Shown here: in pieces, positions 45,629-56,148 of the stretch
Position numbering within the stretch: the stretch's first letter is position 1
How the letters are laid out: each line of letters opens with the position of its first letter
Origin: Bradyrhizobium sp. CSA207
Lineage (GTDB): Bacteria > Pseudomonadota > Alphaproteobacteria > Rhizobiales > Xanthobacteraceae
DNA length: 64,000 bases
Reading direction: 5' to 3'
Assembly: GCF_029051685.1 (NCBI RefSeq)
Contig: NZ_JAACFT010000028.1
Location: 48,865-112,864, forward strand
Program-made: the position numbers and the translations under genes
Notes under the pieces: generated by a model
Seen by the model: only the letters and a program-made list of their open reading frames with translations
Told to the model about the DNA's origin: nothing
Database searches by the model: none

Positions 45629-46051
45629 GTGCTCGTCCTGGCCATCGGCGAGAAGTATGTCATCACCGCGACCTCCGTCGCGAAGCACATTGCATACATT
45701 GAAGAGGTGCGACCGGTCACGACTGGTCTCGACGAGCCGCGACAGGTCGCGACAACAGTCGCCACAGAACTAGAAGTTGATCCTCCGAAGGCTAGTCGCG
45801 CAACCACCGACGACCAGTCGCGACAGGTCGCGACTAGCCCCGACGAGTCGCGCTACGTCGCACGCCTTGAAGGTGAATTTGAGTTTTTGCGTGGACAGGT
45901 CGTGGTCAAGGATAAGCAGATAGGGGAGTTGACCGAACGTGCTCGAGAGACAAATCACCTGATCGCGGGGCTTCAGAAAATGCTCACGCCGTTGTTGGGC
46001 GCGCCGAGCGCAGACTTCATTCGCGACATCCGAACCGGAACGGGAGAGTAG
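45629..46051 (+). CDS. Hypothetical protein with C-terminal coiled coil
   Basis: A 140-aa protein. The N-terminal part (VLAIGEKYVITATSVAKHIA) looks like a truncated DNA-binding domain. The middle has three short repeats of RQVAT/SRQVATSP type, and the end is a coiled coil, FEFLRGQVVVKDKQIGELTE RARETNHLIAGLQKMLTPLL, a tail often found on plasmid/phage regulators. Its start is uncertain because the IS66 right end lies only 53 bases upstream and may have removed the original N-terminus. Confidence 0.5.
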   Translation: MLVLAIGEKYVITATSVAKHIAYIEEVRPVTTGLDEPRQVATTVATELEVDPPKASRATTDDQSRQVATSPDESRYVARLEGEFEFLRGQVVVKDKQIGELTERARETNHLIAGLQKMLTPLLGAPSADFIRDIRTGTGE

Positions 46052-46096
46052 GGGATAAACAGCCACGCAGCCCGCACATAGCGTATAATTTCAGGC

Positions 46097-46483
46097 ATGG
46101 ATCCGCGCCCGATCGGCGACATACTCAAATAGCGCAACATCATCCTGAATGGCGCGGATTTGGCGTCGATGATGGGCTTCACGCAGGTACCGAACTTCCT
46201 TCTCAAATCTAAGAAGCTCAGCTCCGACGACAAGATGACATCCGCCATGCTGCTTTCATACGCTTGGCAGAACGACTACTGCTTTCCCGGACAACGCCGT
46301 CTTGCCGATAGGCTTGAGGAGCGAAGTGTCCGTCGAAACCTCAAGGCCCTAGAAGCAAATGGGCTGCTCACGATCCAGAGACGAGGCCTCGGCAAAACGA
46401 ACATCTATGAACTGAATCTCACGGTGACTTCCGATGTCCGGTCCAGACTGGACAAAAATGTCCGGTCCAGAATGGTACGATAG
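46097..46483 (+). pseudogene. Replication-type winged-helix protein with an amber codon
   Basis: The frame from ATG 46097 gives MDPRPIGDILK, then TAG at 46130-46132, then RNIILNGADLASMMGFTQVP and NFLLKSKKLSSDDKMTSAML, FPGQRRLADRLEERSVRRNL KALEANGLLTIQRRGLGKTN. The second part is a helix-turn-helix domain of the type found in plasmid or phage replication/regulatory proteins. The stop replaces what should be a glutamine codon (CAG to TAG is enough). A shorter product could start at ATG 46169. The end is also short compared with relatives. Confidence 0.6.
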
Positions 46484-46672
46484 GTCCGCTCTGGCGCAGA
46501 CAAAAATGTCCGCTCCTCTATTAATGAGACCCAATGAATGAGACCCATATTAAGAATACGCAGTAGGGGAATGCATTTTTAAAATAAAGGCGAAGCTCCA
46601 GGGGGGCGGCGCGCATAGCTCTATGCTAGGTTTGATCGACTCTCCCAAACTCCAAATTCGGGGAAAGCGCGC

Positions 46673-47194
46673 ATGACGCCGGAACAGTTCCAAGCACTAT
46701 ACCCTCACGTAATCGGTTGGATTCATCAAACACTACAAGCACATTCGAACGAAGTAAGGGTCGTAAGTTCGCTTGGATTCCCGAGACTGTCGCAATACTT
46801 CAGCGGAAATCTCTTATCGTCGACCAAGGTCGCCGTCGTCGAACGGGTTCCGATGCCGCCACTATCATCTTTAGGACTCAGCCAGTTCGCCGAATTCGAA
46901 AACGGCGATTACGACGGTATTACGTACCTGGACACATTCTTCGTAAAGCGTCGCTCTGCGTCGAGTGAGCGGCTCCACTTTCATGAATTAGTCCATGTTG
47001 TGCAGTGGCGATTGCTTGGTCCTGAAAGGTTTCTCGCGACGTACGCCGATGGATTGCAGAAACATGGGTATCGCCAAAGTCCGCTAGAGGCCATGGCTCA
47101 CACCGCCGAGGACGTATTTTGTCAGTCCAACGAGAACTTTAATGCGGAGAAGCTAGTTGCGGACGAGCTGGATCGAATGTCAAGGGGCGTTTAG
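46673..47194 (+). CDS. Putative zinc metallopeptidase-like protein (HExxH)
   Basis: A 173-aa protein from ATG 46673, preceded by GGGGAAAG. It contains RLHFHELVHVVQWRLLGPER, a zinc-binding HELVH motif, and a downstream SPLEAMAHTAED with a glutamate that could be the third ligand. No signal peptide or known family name can be assigned. It is not in an operon; an IS630 fragment begins at its stop codon, and the C-terminus (ELDRMSRGV) may have been altered by that insertion. Confidence 0.6.
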   Translation: MTPEQFQALYPHVIGWIHQTLQAHSNEVRVVSSLGFPRLSQYFSGNLLSSTKVAVVERVPMPPLSSLGLSQFAEFENGDYDGITYLDTFFVKRRSASSERLHFHELVHVVQWRLLGPERFLATYADGLQKHGYRQSPLEAMAHTAEDVFCQSNENFNAEKLVADELDRMSRGV

Positions 47195-47696
47195 CGAAAC
47201 GCGTGCACGATCGGGGACATCGCCGCAATGGCACCGTCAATCTCTTCGTCTGCCTCGATGTGAACAGGCCCTGGCGCAAGGTCAAGGTCACCGAGCGGCC
47301 GAAGACTACGCCCAACGCATGCGCGAACTCGTCGATGTCCATTATCCCGATGCCGCGTGCATCCGCGTCGTGCAGGACAACCTGTCGACCCACTCGGCCG
47401 GCGCCCTCTATGAGGCATTCCCGCCCGCCGAGGCCAAACGCATTCTGCGCCGCCTCGAGTTCCACTACACCCCCAAACACGCCAGCTGGCTCAACATGGT
47501 AGATATCGAGATCGGCGTCCTGCGCGGCCAATGCCTGGACCGCCGTATCGATGATTCCGGCCGCCTCATCAGCTAAATTGCCGCTTGGGAGCAGCAACGC
47601 AACGGCGCCGGTGCACGCATCAAATGGATGTTCACAACCGAAAAAGCCCGCGCCAAAATGAGCCACGCCTATCCCATCACGCCCAAAGAGTCATAA
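47195..47696 (+). mobile_element. IS630-family transposase, C-terminal fragment
   Basis: Plus-strand pieces NLFVCLDVNRPWRKVKVTER, then VQDNLSTHSAGALYEAFPPA, FHYTPKHASWLNMVDIEIGV LRGQCLDRRIDD and WEQQRNGAGARIKWMFTTEK are the catalytic C-terminal third of an IS630 transposase (the D of QDN and the E of VDIEIG). There is a frameshift near 47290 and a stop in place of a codon at about 47575. The N-terminal part is missing. Confidence 0.85.
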
Positions 47697-48021
47697 TCAC
47701 TGTGCCGAGGTACTAGCCGCGCATCCGTTTACAGCGATGGATAAGCGCGGGAACCGATGCTATTTAAGTCAGTAGCGCCAATGGTTGGGCTACCGCGACC
47801 GCCCGTTCTCAGGTTTTCGCTTTGACCAGCCGCCGATGTTGAGGCAGCAGGGAAAGACTGTGCTAAACAGCGACCACCCGCTCGTCCTCCCGGTGACATG
47901 CCTACCCAGCAGACTCGCAAAATCTCAAGCAGAACGTCTACATGGCTTGAGCAACTGCTGATCGTCATTTCCGCAGAGCGCATTGCACGAGATTAGAATA
48001 ACGAACTTGAAAAAGGGCAAG
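47697..48021. other. Intergenic, no gene
   Basis: About 320 bases between the IS630 fragment and the groEL terminator; no supported gene on either strand. Confidence 0.45.
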
Positions 48022-48054
48022 CAAAAAAAGACCCCGGCTTTTTTCTGCCGGGGA
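48022..48054 (-). terminator. Rho-independent terminator of groESL
   Basis: On the minus strand CCCCGGC pairs with GCCGGGG around an A-rich loop, followed by a run of seven T. It lies 23 bases after the groEL stop. Confidence 0.85.
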
Positions 48055-48076
48055 TCTCACTTCAGACAAAGTTGGA

Positions 48077-49717
<1,641 letters not shown>

Positions 49718-49802
49718 GTGGGTTTTCCTGAATATTTTACTTGGTCTCACCCATGGCGACGCCCAGCAGGCGCTCCTCAGGATGAGCGGTGCGAGCGATG
49801 GT

Positions 49803-50117
49803 TTAAGCGGCCTTCTTTTTGGCGGACGCGTCCGTGAGAACGCCCAGGATGTCGCTCTCCTTCATGATCAACAGCTCCTGGCCGTCGATCTTGACCTCGG
49901 TGCCGGACCACTTGCCGAACAGCACGCGGTCGCCGACCTTCAGGTCGATCGGGATCAGCTTGCCGGCCTCGTCACGGCCACCGGGCCCGACGGCGATGAC
50001 TTCGCCCTGGGACGGCTTTTCCTTGGCAGTGTCGGGAATGATAATGCCGCCAGCGGTCTTTTCTTCTGCGTCGATGCGCTTGACCACGACGCGGTCGTGA
50101 AGCGGACGGAATTCCAT
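49803..50117 (-). CDS. groES: Co-chaperonin GroES
   Basis: A 104-aa GroES: MEFRPLHDRVVVKRIDAEEK, the mobile loop EEKTAGGIIIPDTAKEKPSQ GEV and VLFGKWSGTEVKIDGQELLI. It caps GroEL during folding. It is the first gene of the operon, with its ATG at 50117 preceded by AGGAG on the minus strand. A slightly lysine-rich tail (ASAKKKAA) is present. Confidence 0.97.
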   Translation of the reverse strand: MEFRPLHDRVVVKRIDAEEKTAGGIIIPDTAKEKPSQGEVIAVGPGGRDEAGKLIPIDLKVGDRVLFGKWSGTEVKIDGQELLIMKESDILGVLTDASAKKKAA

Positions 50118-50161
50118 GCAGATCTCCTAAGCATTTACACTAGCTGATGATTTGACGATTG

Positions 50162-50188
50162 CTAGCAATCATTGCCCGCGAGTGCCAA
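50162..50188 (-). promoter_or_regulatory. CIRCE operator (HrcA binding) for groESL
   Basis: On the minus strand TTGGCACTC, nine bases, GATTGCTAG. CIRCE is TTAGCACTC-N9-GAGTGCTAA, so 8 of 9 and 7 of 9 bases match, with exact spacing. It lies 44 bases before the groES ATG. HrcA should repress the operon at normal temperature and release it after heat shock. Confidence 0.8.
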
Positions 50189-50514
50189 CGCGGGCGCAAC
50201 TGAAATAGGACTGACTTCTGAGGGAACAAGGGTTTGTAGCCGGAAAATCGGCTGGTCGCGCGGGATCTCTGTGGGGCTTACCCAGATCACCTCTTCGAGT
50301 TTGCCGCCGAGGACCCGACCTTCTTCTGAGTGAGTTTGTACGTCTCTCGACCTGATGTCGCCGACCAGTTCAATTCCCCTGCCGCGTTGACCTTAAATTC
50401 GAGATGGGCGATCGATTCCATGAAACCTGCGATGCTGGAGCAGGCTGAATGGGTGGAACGGACGGGTAGTTGGCGGATTCCTCGTTTGCGGTCGGCGAAA
50501 CGAGGAGCTGTATC

Positions 50515-51590
50515 ATGGCTGGATGGCGGCGAGCGGTCGAGTTGGCGATGACCGACGAAGAGATAGCAACATTGGCGGCGCTTTCGCGGTCGAGAACTGA
50601 ACTGGCGAGCCGGGTGTCGCGGGCGCAGATGCTGCTGGCGTATCGCGAGAATCCTTCGTTTTGCGCAGTGGGCCAAAGACTTGGAGTCCATCATCAGACC
50701 GTGCAGCGCTGTGTCGAGCGAGCGCTGGCCGATGGCCCGCTGGCCGCCCTCGACGATCGCCCGCGACCCGGCAGGGAACCAACCATCACGCCTGAGGCCA
50801 AAGCCTGGTTGGTGTCGTTGGCGTGTGACAAGGCGAAGGACCACGGCTATCCACATGAGTTGTGGACGACGCGGTTGTTGGCGCGCCATGCGCGCGAACA
50901 CGGGGCGGCGGCAGGGCATGCATGCTTGGCCAATTTGGTCCAGGGAACGGTGTGCAAGATCCTCGGCAAGGAGGAAATCAAGCCGCACAAGGTGCGCTAC
51001 TAACTTGAAAATCGCGATGCTGAGTTCGAACGGAAGATGGCCGAGGTCCTGTGCGTCTATCGTGATAGTCGCAGTTCTGAAAAAAGCCCCTGCCAAGTCG
51101 AAGAGACGGGGAAAGCCGATGGCGATCGTGTCGTGCGACGAGAAAAGCCGGGAATCCAGGCCATCGCAACGACGGCGCCGGATTTCGCCCGAACCCGGCA
51201 TCCACGCCAGCTTTGCGCGCGACCACGAATATAAACGGCACGGCACGAGCTCAGCCTGTTGGCTGGGATTGATCTGCTCACCGGCAAGGTCCACGCTCTC
51301 GTCAGAGACTGCCACCGCAGCCGCGAGTTCATCAAACTCCTCAGACTTCTTGACGCCGTTTATCCGAGGAGCACCACGATCAAGTTGATCCTCGACAATC
51401 ATTCCGCGCACATCTCGAGAGAAACCAGAGCCTGGCTCGCTACCCGACCAAACGGGCGCTTCGAGTTCACCTTCCCAAGCACGGATCGTGGCTCAACCTC
51501 ATCGAGGGCTTCTTCTCCAACTTCGCTCGTTCGGTCCTGCGCCACATCCGGGTCGCCTCAAAACATGAGCTCGGCCGATATACATCTCGT
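50515..51590 (+). pseudogene. IS630-family transposase, multiply frameshifted
   Basis: Starts at ATG 50515 (GAGGAG before it): ELAMTDEEIATLAALSRSRT, RAQMLLAYRENPSFCAVGQR (helix-turn-helix) and LADGPLAALDDRPRPGREPT. A stop at 51001 follows HKVRY. Later frames give LENRDAEFERKMAEVLCVYR, RGKPMAIVSCDEKSRESRPS, GIDLLTGKVHALVRDCHRSR and TIKLILDNHSAHISRETRAW (DDE residues). It then breaks near 51590, where a serine-recombinase remnant begins on the other strand. At least three lesions; inactive. Confidence 0.8.
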
Positions 51591-52250
51591 TGTTCAAGAT
51601 CCCGTTGCAACGCTTGGTGTTGCCACTGATGGTACTGAAGCCCCAATTGCCGCCGCCGGGCGCCGCGATGCCGTCCCTATTTAGCTCAACAGAGATCCGC
51701 TTCGCCGACTTGCCAACGACATAGTCGCGAAAGATACGGCGAACCACCTCAGCTTCCTCAGAATTAATCATGCGATACGCCACGTATCGGCTCGCCGCTT
51801 TCATTGAATCGCTTCACAACACCATAGCCATAGGAGTTGCCACCACCAGATTTGCCAAGCGCAACGCGTCCGGCGCTGGCCTCGGCGCGTTTTGTCGGCG
51901 AGGTCCTTGAGGAAGAGGGCGTTCATCCTGCCCTTGAGGCCGACATGCAGTGCGTAACCTCACCCTCGGATAGAGTGACGATCTTTACGTTGGCATAGGC
52001 CATGCGCTTGAACACGCCAGCGATGTCTTCCTGATCTCGTGAGAGACGATCCATCGCCTCCGCCAGCACCACTTGAAACCGCCCGCGCAAGGCGTCGGTA
52101 ATAAGCGCTTGGACGCCGGCACGCAGAAGCGACGCACCGGAAATCGCGTGGATCGGACGGCTTCTGGTCCTCGCGTGCCGAATCGCATTTTCGCGTCTTG
52201 CGAAAACTTGCGCGCTTCGGCTTGATTGGAAACTAACTGCGTCATCAGAT
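51585..52250 (-). pseudogene. Large serine recombinase, remnant
   Basis: Minus-strand fragments in different frames: FQVVLAEAMDRLSRDQEDIA GVFKRMAYANVKIVTLSEGE (catalytic-domain end), RVALGKSGGGNSYGYGVVKR, INSEEAEVVRRIFRDYVVGK SAKRISVELNRDGIAAPGGG (recombinase domain) and NGILNNEMYIGR (zinc-ribbon side). The N-terminal catalytic serine is not visible, and several frameshifts are required. It probably once mobilised a local island segment. Confidence 0.7.
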
Positions 52251-52301
52251 CATGCCAAATTTACGACATAGGCAGTGCGGCAACTCGGTCGGATTTATTA
52301 C

Positions 52302-52970
52302 TCATTTAGATAGTTGTCGCACGTCGATCATGCGTGCTGTTGCTTGGACTGTGATTTCGAAGTGGTCCGTCTGCATGATATCTACGATGTTGCGCGGTCT
52401 ATGCGCTACGACGTTGATACCGGTGCGACGCCGTAGGCTGTCGTAAAGCAGCCCCGCGCCACCTGACGCGCGAATATCCTCGCCAAGCTTCTGCGAAGCA
52501 TCATAACGTTCGCTCGCATACACGTCGGGGCGTAGTTGCTGCCCTGTGATGTCGAGATAATCCCCGAGCAGCGTGGCGGTGTATGCCCTGTAAGTCCGGC
52601 TCATCGTGGCCACGTTGCGAGCAGCCGCTTCGCGACGCAGGTGATGACCGACCTCGGCAGCCGCCGTGCGAATATCATCGGCCGCATACCAGGCGCCAAG
52701 CTCCGGCCCGTTGAACCTCATTCCGCCGGGAGCGACGTGGAGAAAGGCTGCCATGACGATGCTGGAGTTGGGTGCACCATATACCCATTCGCGCGGCGGT
52801 AGCCGATCGATACGTTCGGCCACCAGACGGTCGTTCGTCCAACCGACGAGCTCCATCACCGCTGAAAGATCGGCCGCCGTCGCGACCGTATCGAACAGCC
52901 CGATGGGAGGAAATTGTGAGGGGATTAGGCGATGGGCGGGCTGCGGCGAGGGTGCGAAAACGTCCGTCAC
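52302..52970 (-). CDS. RES-domain toxin
   Basis: A 222-aa RES-family protein. The family takes its name from conserved Arg, Glu and Ser residues; R and Y/E-bearing segments are seen in AHRLIPSQFPPIGLFDTVAT, the FNGPELGAWYAADDIRTAAA stretch (conserved aromatic and Glu-like region) and near GGAGLLYDSLRRRTGINVVA. Characterised RES toxins degrade NAD+. The ATG at 52970 overlaps the antitoxin stop by four bases, the standard order (antitoxin first). Complete, with no frameshift. Confidence 0.82.
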   Translation of the reverse strand: MTDVFAPSPQPAHRLIPSQFPPIGLFDTVATAADLSAVMELVGWTNDRLVAERIDRLPPREWVYGAPNSSIVMAAFLHVAPGGMRFNGPELGAWYAADDIRTAAAEVGHHLRREAAARNVATMSRTYRAYTATLLGDYLDITGQQLRPDVYASERYDASQKLGEDIRASGGAGLLYDSLRRRTGINVVAHRPRNIVDIMQTDHFEITVQATARMIDVRQLSK

Positions 52971-53494
52971 CGGAAGACGATCTCCTTGTCATCGTAAGGC
53001 GTGAAGGCCTCGTCTATCGTGTTCGGCTGCATGTAGAGGCCGCCACGTGCGCCGTCGAGGAAACGACGCACCGAGAGCAACCCATCTTGAGAGCCATTGG
53101 TGATGAGGTCGAGCGGCGGATGTCCACCGAAGAGGACCTCGTTATGTGGACTCCGCAGCCAGTCAACGCCGAGCCGCTCCTGGGGAAAGAGGATCCCCAG
53201 CGCTTGGTGGATACCGAATACCGCTGAAATGCGCGTGAGAACGTCCACATCAAGGGTGAAAGCGCCGTGCTCCCGCGCCTGCTTGCACCAGTTATGGTAA
53301 GTAGACCGGGATGGATACCCCAGGACCAGGAGGCGCTGATCTTCCGTCAATCCCCACAGATCCGCGATAGCGAGGAAGGTCCGTAAAGCTGGGGCGCTGA
53401 GCCGCCTTCGGTTGGCCGGAGCAAATCGTGTCTTATCAAGACGCTGAGGGCCTTCTACTGCCTCGAGTGGGTTCGGCTTACGTTTGTTTAACAT
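52967..53494 (-). CDS. Xre/MbcA/ParS-type antitoxin
   Basis: A 175-aa antitoxin from ATG 53494 (MLNKRKPNPLEAVEGPQRL). The N-terminal part is an Xre-like helix-turn-helix (LRTFLAIADLWGLTEDQRLL LGYPSRSTYHNW) and the C-terminal ~60 residues form the DUF2384 toxin-binding domain (LTRISAVFGIHQALGILFPQ; WLRSPHNEVLFGGHPPLDLI). It should neutralise the RES toxin and repress its own promoter at the palindrome at 53515. The frame extends to 53587, but MLNKRK has the better context. Confidence 0.85.
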   Translation of the reverse strand: MLNKRKPNPLEAVEGPQRLDKTRFAPANRRRLSAPALRTFLAIADLWGLTEDQRLLVLGYPSRSTYHNWCKQAREHGAFTLDVDVLTRISAVFGIHQALGILFPQERLGVDWLRSPHNEVLFGGHPPLDLITNGSQDGLLSVRRFLDGARGGLYMQPNTIDEAFTPYDDKEIVFR

Positions 53495-53514
53495 AGGTTG
53501 TTCCTTTGTCAAAA

Positions 53515-53529
53515 TTGGACATAGTCCAA
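53515..53529. promoter_or_regulatory. Palindromic operator upstream of the toxin-antitoxin pair
   Basis: TTGGAC-ATA-GTCCAA is a perfect palindrome 20 bases before the antitoxin ATG, followed by a half-site-like CCGGACAAATT. This is a likely binding site for the antitoxin or antitoxin-toxin complex. Confidence 0.6.
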
Positions 53530-53659
53530 ATCCGGACAAATTGCAAGCCGTTGGCTTTGGGTTCCAGCTTGGCCATGATTGGTCCATGGTCAGCCTGGGC
53601 CTGCCGCAAAACGACGCCGTTCTCGTCCAACAAGTTGTCAGTTCGCTTGAAAACTACTT

Positions 53660-54061
53660 TTAATTGAGTCGAGTACTGAGTGGTTCATCGAGAACAACAA
53701 CGATGGCGATGAAATTTTCATTTTCGGCTTCAGCCGCGGCGTATTTACAGCGAGAGCGCTAGCTGGATTGATCGCCATCGATGGCATCCTGAAAGCAGGC
53801 TCACCTATCGGCGTCTCCGAACTGGTTGACCGCTACAAGAAGGGAAACGAGCAAAGCATCTGGAAGCTGAAGGGGATCGAGGCGTCGGGAGACACCAGCA
53901 AGCTGACTGACCAGGAAAAGTGGCTGCTTAAATATTCCAAGGCAGCAACCCGGCCTGCTGCGCAGAATCAACACACCAGCGGGAAGTCGTTCTCCATGAT
54001 TCGTGCAGGGAAAATGCATTCTCGAAAACCTAACGAAGATAAGCTGCGCTCCAACGAATGA
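53660..54061 (+). pseudogene. DUF2235-type alpha/beta hydrolase, fragment
   Basis: The frame reads SSTEWFIENNNDGDEIFIFG FSRGVFTARALAGLIAIDGI, with the GxSxG nucleophile elbow (GFSRG) as in DUF2235/Tle1-like lipases. It is followed by VSELVDRYKKGNEQSIWKLK, and then ends at 54061 in non-conserved sequence. No proper start codon precedes the homologous part, and the N-terminal ~80 residues are missing. It may be a relic of a type VI-associated phospholipase. Confidence 0.5.
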
Positions 54062-54297
54062 AAAGGCACGCACTGCAGCAGGGCTGTGATGCAGGATGCG
54101 CCTCAGCGTCTGCCGGGTCGCCGTAGGTCCTTGATGTGAGTTGTGGGGCTGCGGGAGGGCGGACCGTCGCTGCCCTTGTCAAAAGGCTATTCTGGTTGCG
54201 GAAGCAGAAGCGCTGGCGCCACTGCTCCTGTCCGGCACCACCGGGTACTCAAGTCGAATTCTGGCGCCTGTCGCGCCAAGCCGTTGGAGAAAGAAGA

Positions 54298-55368
54298 TTG
54301 ACAGACTTTTTTGAGATTGATTTTTTAGATGTTGAAGCGAAGAGCAGCGGTGATGCCATTTGCATCCGCTATGAGTTGAACAGTCAGACGTTCATTCACG
54401 TGGTCGATGGAGGTTACCAGTCGACTGGCGAGAAGGTCATCAATTTCCTGAACAAGTACTATGGGAGTCCGAAACGGATCGACCATGTTGTTGCGACCCA
54501 CAATGACGGCGACCACGCCGGAGGTCTCCAGCGAGTCCTGGAAGACTGTGAGGTCGGCGTGCTCTGGATGCTGCGACCTTGGGTCTTTGCCGCTGAGCTT
54601 CTTCCTCGATTCAAGCGCTTCACAACAGCCGATGGACTGGAGAAGGCGCTAAGGGAAGCTTACTCGAATCTAGCCGCTCTCGAAGAGATCGCCTTACGAA
54701 AGAATATCCCTATCTATGCGCCATTTCAGGGTAGCACGATTGGCGCTTTCCGGGTGATGGCTCCGACACGTTCGCGCTTTCTGGATCTGATTGTCTCCTC
54801 GGATAAGACCCCCCAGGAGAAAGGGCTGCTCGAAATGGCACGCGACGCGGTTGTTCGTGTGGCCAAAGAGGCGGCCGCGCTTGCCAAAGCCGCTTGGGGC
54901 GACGAATATTTTCCGGCGGGCGAGACGAGCAACGAAAATGAGATGAGCGTCGTTCAGTATGCCTATCTCAATGGATGCAAAATCCTGCTCACCGCCGATA
55001 CCGGACGCACCGGGCTCAAAGAAGTCATCGATTATGCGCCGTTGGCCGGACTGACCTTGCCTGGCATCGATCGATTTCAGGTTCCTCACCACGGTGGACG
55101 CCACAACGTTTCGACCGACTTGCTGGTTCAACTATTGGGTGAAAAGAAGGCGGCACAGGGCGGGAAGACGACCTTCACCGCCGTGATAAGCGCGGCCGAG
55201 GCCGATGAGGATCATCCCCGCAAATCCGTTGTCCGCGCTATGCACCATCGTGGTGCACATGTCATCTCAACCGAAGGATCCAACAAGCGGACCTCCAAGA
55301 ATGCTCCGCAGCGCGATGACTACAGCGCCGCAGATTGTCTGCCGTATCCGGACGAACAGGAAGACTGA
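54298..55368 (+). CDS. Metallo-beta-lactamase-fold hydrolase (ComEC-like MBL domain)
   Basis: A 356-aa protein from TTG 54298, chosen because GGAG (54286-54289) is 8 bases upstream and the homology begins here; the frame is open back to 54136. The MBL signature is ATHNDGDHAGG (HxDxDH), with other ligands in the LLTADTGR segment (Asp) and in VPHHGGRHNVS (His), typical of the soluble ComEC/Rec2-type MBL family. It probably cuts a phosphodiester or nucleic-acid-derived substrate. A membrane-protein gene follows after 138 bases, and the two may work together. Nothing else in its neighbourhood explains its function. Confidence 0.75.
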   Translation: MTDFFEIDFLDVEAKSSGDAICIRYELNSQTFIHVVDGGYQSTGEKVINFLNKYYGSPKRIDHVVATHNDGDHAGGLQRVLEDCEVGVLWMLRPWVFAAELLPRFKRFTTADGLEKALREAYSNLAALEEIALRKNIPIYAPFQGSTIGAFRVMAPTRSRFLDLIVSSDKTPQEKGLLEMARDAVVRVAKEAAALAKAAWGDEYFPAGETSNENEMSVVQYAYLNGCKILLTADTGRTGLKEVIDYAPLAGLTLPGIDRFQVPHHGGRHNVSTDLLVQLLGEKKAAQGGKTTFTAVISAAEADEDHPRKSVVRAMHHRGAHVISTEGSNKRTSKNAPQRDDYSAADCLPYPDEQED

Positions 55369-55506
55369 GACCTTGTTGCGTTCACCTGAGAGAGCGGCGG
55401 AGCCAGCCCGGTCGCGCTGGTGTTCGTTTCTGTCGAAGACAGCGAGCACGTCCCTCGCTTGTTCTGCGCCGTTTCCAGAACAAGTCGACCCAAATGAGCA
55501 CAAACG

Positions 55507-56148
55507 ATGATTAAAAAAGAGTCGAAGGAGAAATTGAAGGAGCAAAACACTTCCCCATTGATGACGATCCTCGTTGTCAATTTTGCAATCTTCGCCCTTG
55601 CGCTCAAGACGGACCAGTTCCTAGCGGCCGAATACGAGGAACTGCTCAAGCATTGGCAGGCGCTCATACCTGCTGGACTGGGAGCCGTGCTTATCAGCGT
55701 GATCAACGGTGTGCTCGATGTTCAAACCAAGGCCAGACTGGTGTTTTGGCGTTGGCACGATCCTTTGCCGGGATGTCGGGCGTTCTCTTACTATCTTCAT
55801 CGCGATCCGCGGATCGACGTTACGACGCTGAAGACAAAAGTCGGACCGTTTCCAGCAACTCCGACCGAGCAGAATGCTCTTTGGTACAGGCTTTACAAGT
55901 CGGTAGAGGAGGATCCGCGCGTCCTACACGTTCATCGCCTTTTTCTGCTGACGCGCGACTATGCCGGCATCGCTTTCATGCTTCTGATCGTCTTTGGCGG
56001 AACCGGTGTTGTTGCGATGCAGACTTACAAGACAGCGCTACTCTATCTGACAGTTCTCCTGGCCCAGTTTGTAGCGAGCGGAATGGCTGCAAGGAATTAT
56101 GGCATTCGCTTTATAGATACCGTGCTTGCTCTAAAGGCGGCAAGCTGA
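55507..56148 (+). CDS. Four-helix membrane protein paired with the MBL hydrolase
   Basis: A 213-aa protein with a charged N-terminus (MIKKESKEKLKEQN), two hydrophobic segments (LMTILVVNFAIFALAL, about 18-33; LIPAGLGAVLISVINGVL, about 52-69), a ~85-residue hydrophilic domain (FWRWHDPLPGCRAFSYYLHR, DPRVLHVHRLF), and two more segments (YAGIAFMLLIVFGGTGVVAM; ALLYLTVLLAQFVASGMAA). No family name recognised. It stands 138 bases after the MBL gene on the same strand, and its 3' end overlaps the tail of an opposing pseudogene. Confidence 0.6.
   Translation: MIKKESKEKLKEQNTSPLMTILVVNFAIFALALKTDQFLAAEYEELLKHWQALIPAGLGAVLISVINGVLDVQTKARLVFWRWHDPLPGCRAFSYYLHRDPRIDVTTLKTKVGPFPATPTEQNALWYRLYKSVEEDPRVLHVHRLFLLTRDYAGIAFMLLIVFGGTGVVAMQTYKTALLYLTVLLAQFVASGMAARNYGIRFIDTVLALKAAS

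Noticed and set aside
50170..50189. Sigma-54-like TGGCAC...GGGC on the minus strand before groES
   Set aside because: GG to GC spacing is 9 instead of 10 and the -12 box is poor; the same bases fit the CIRCE operator much better.
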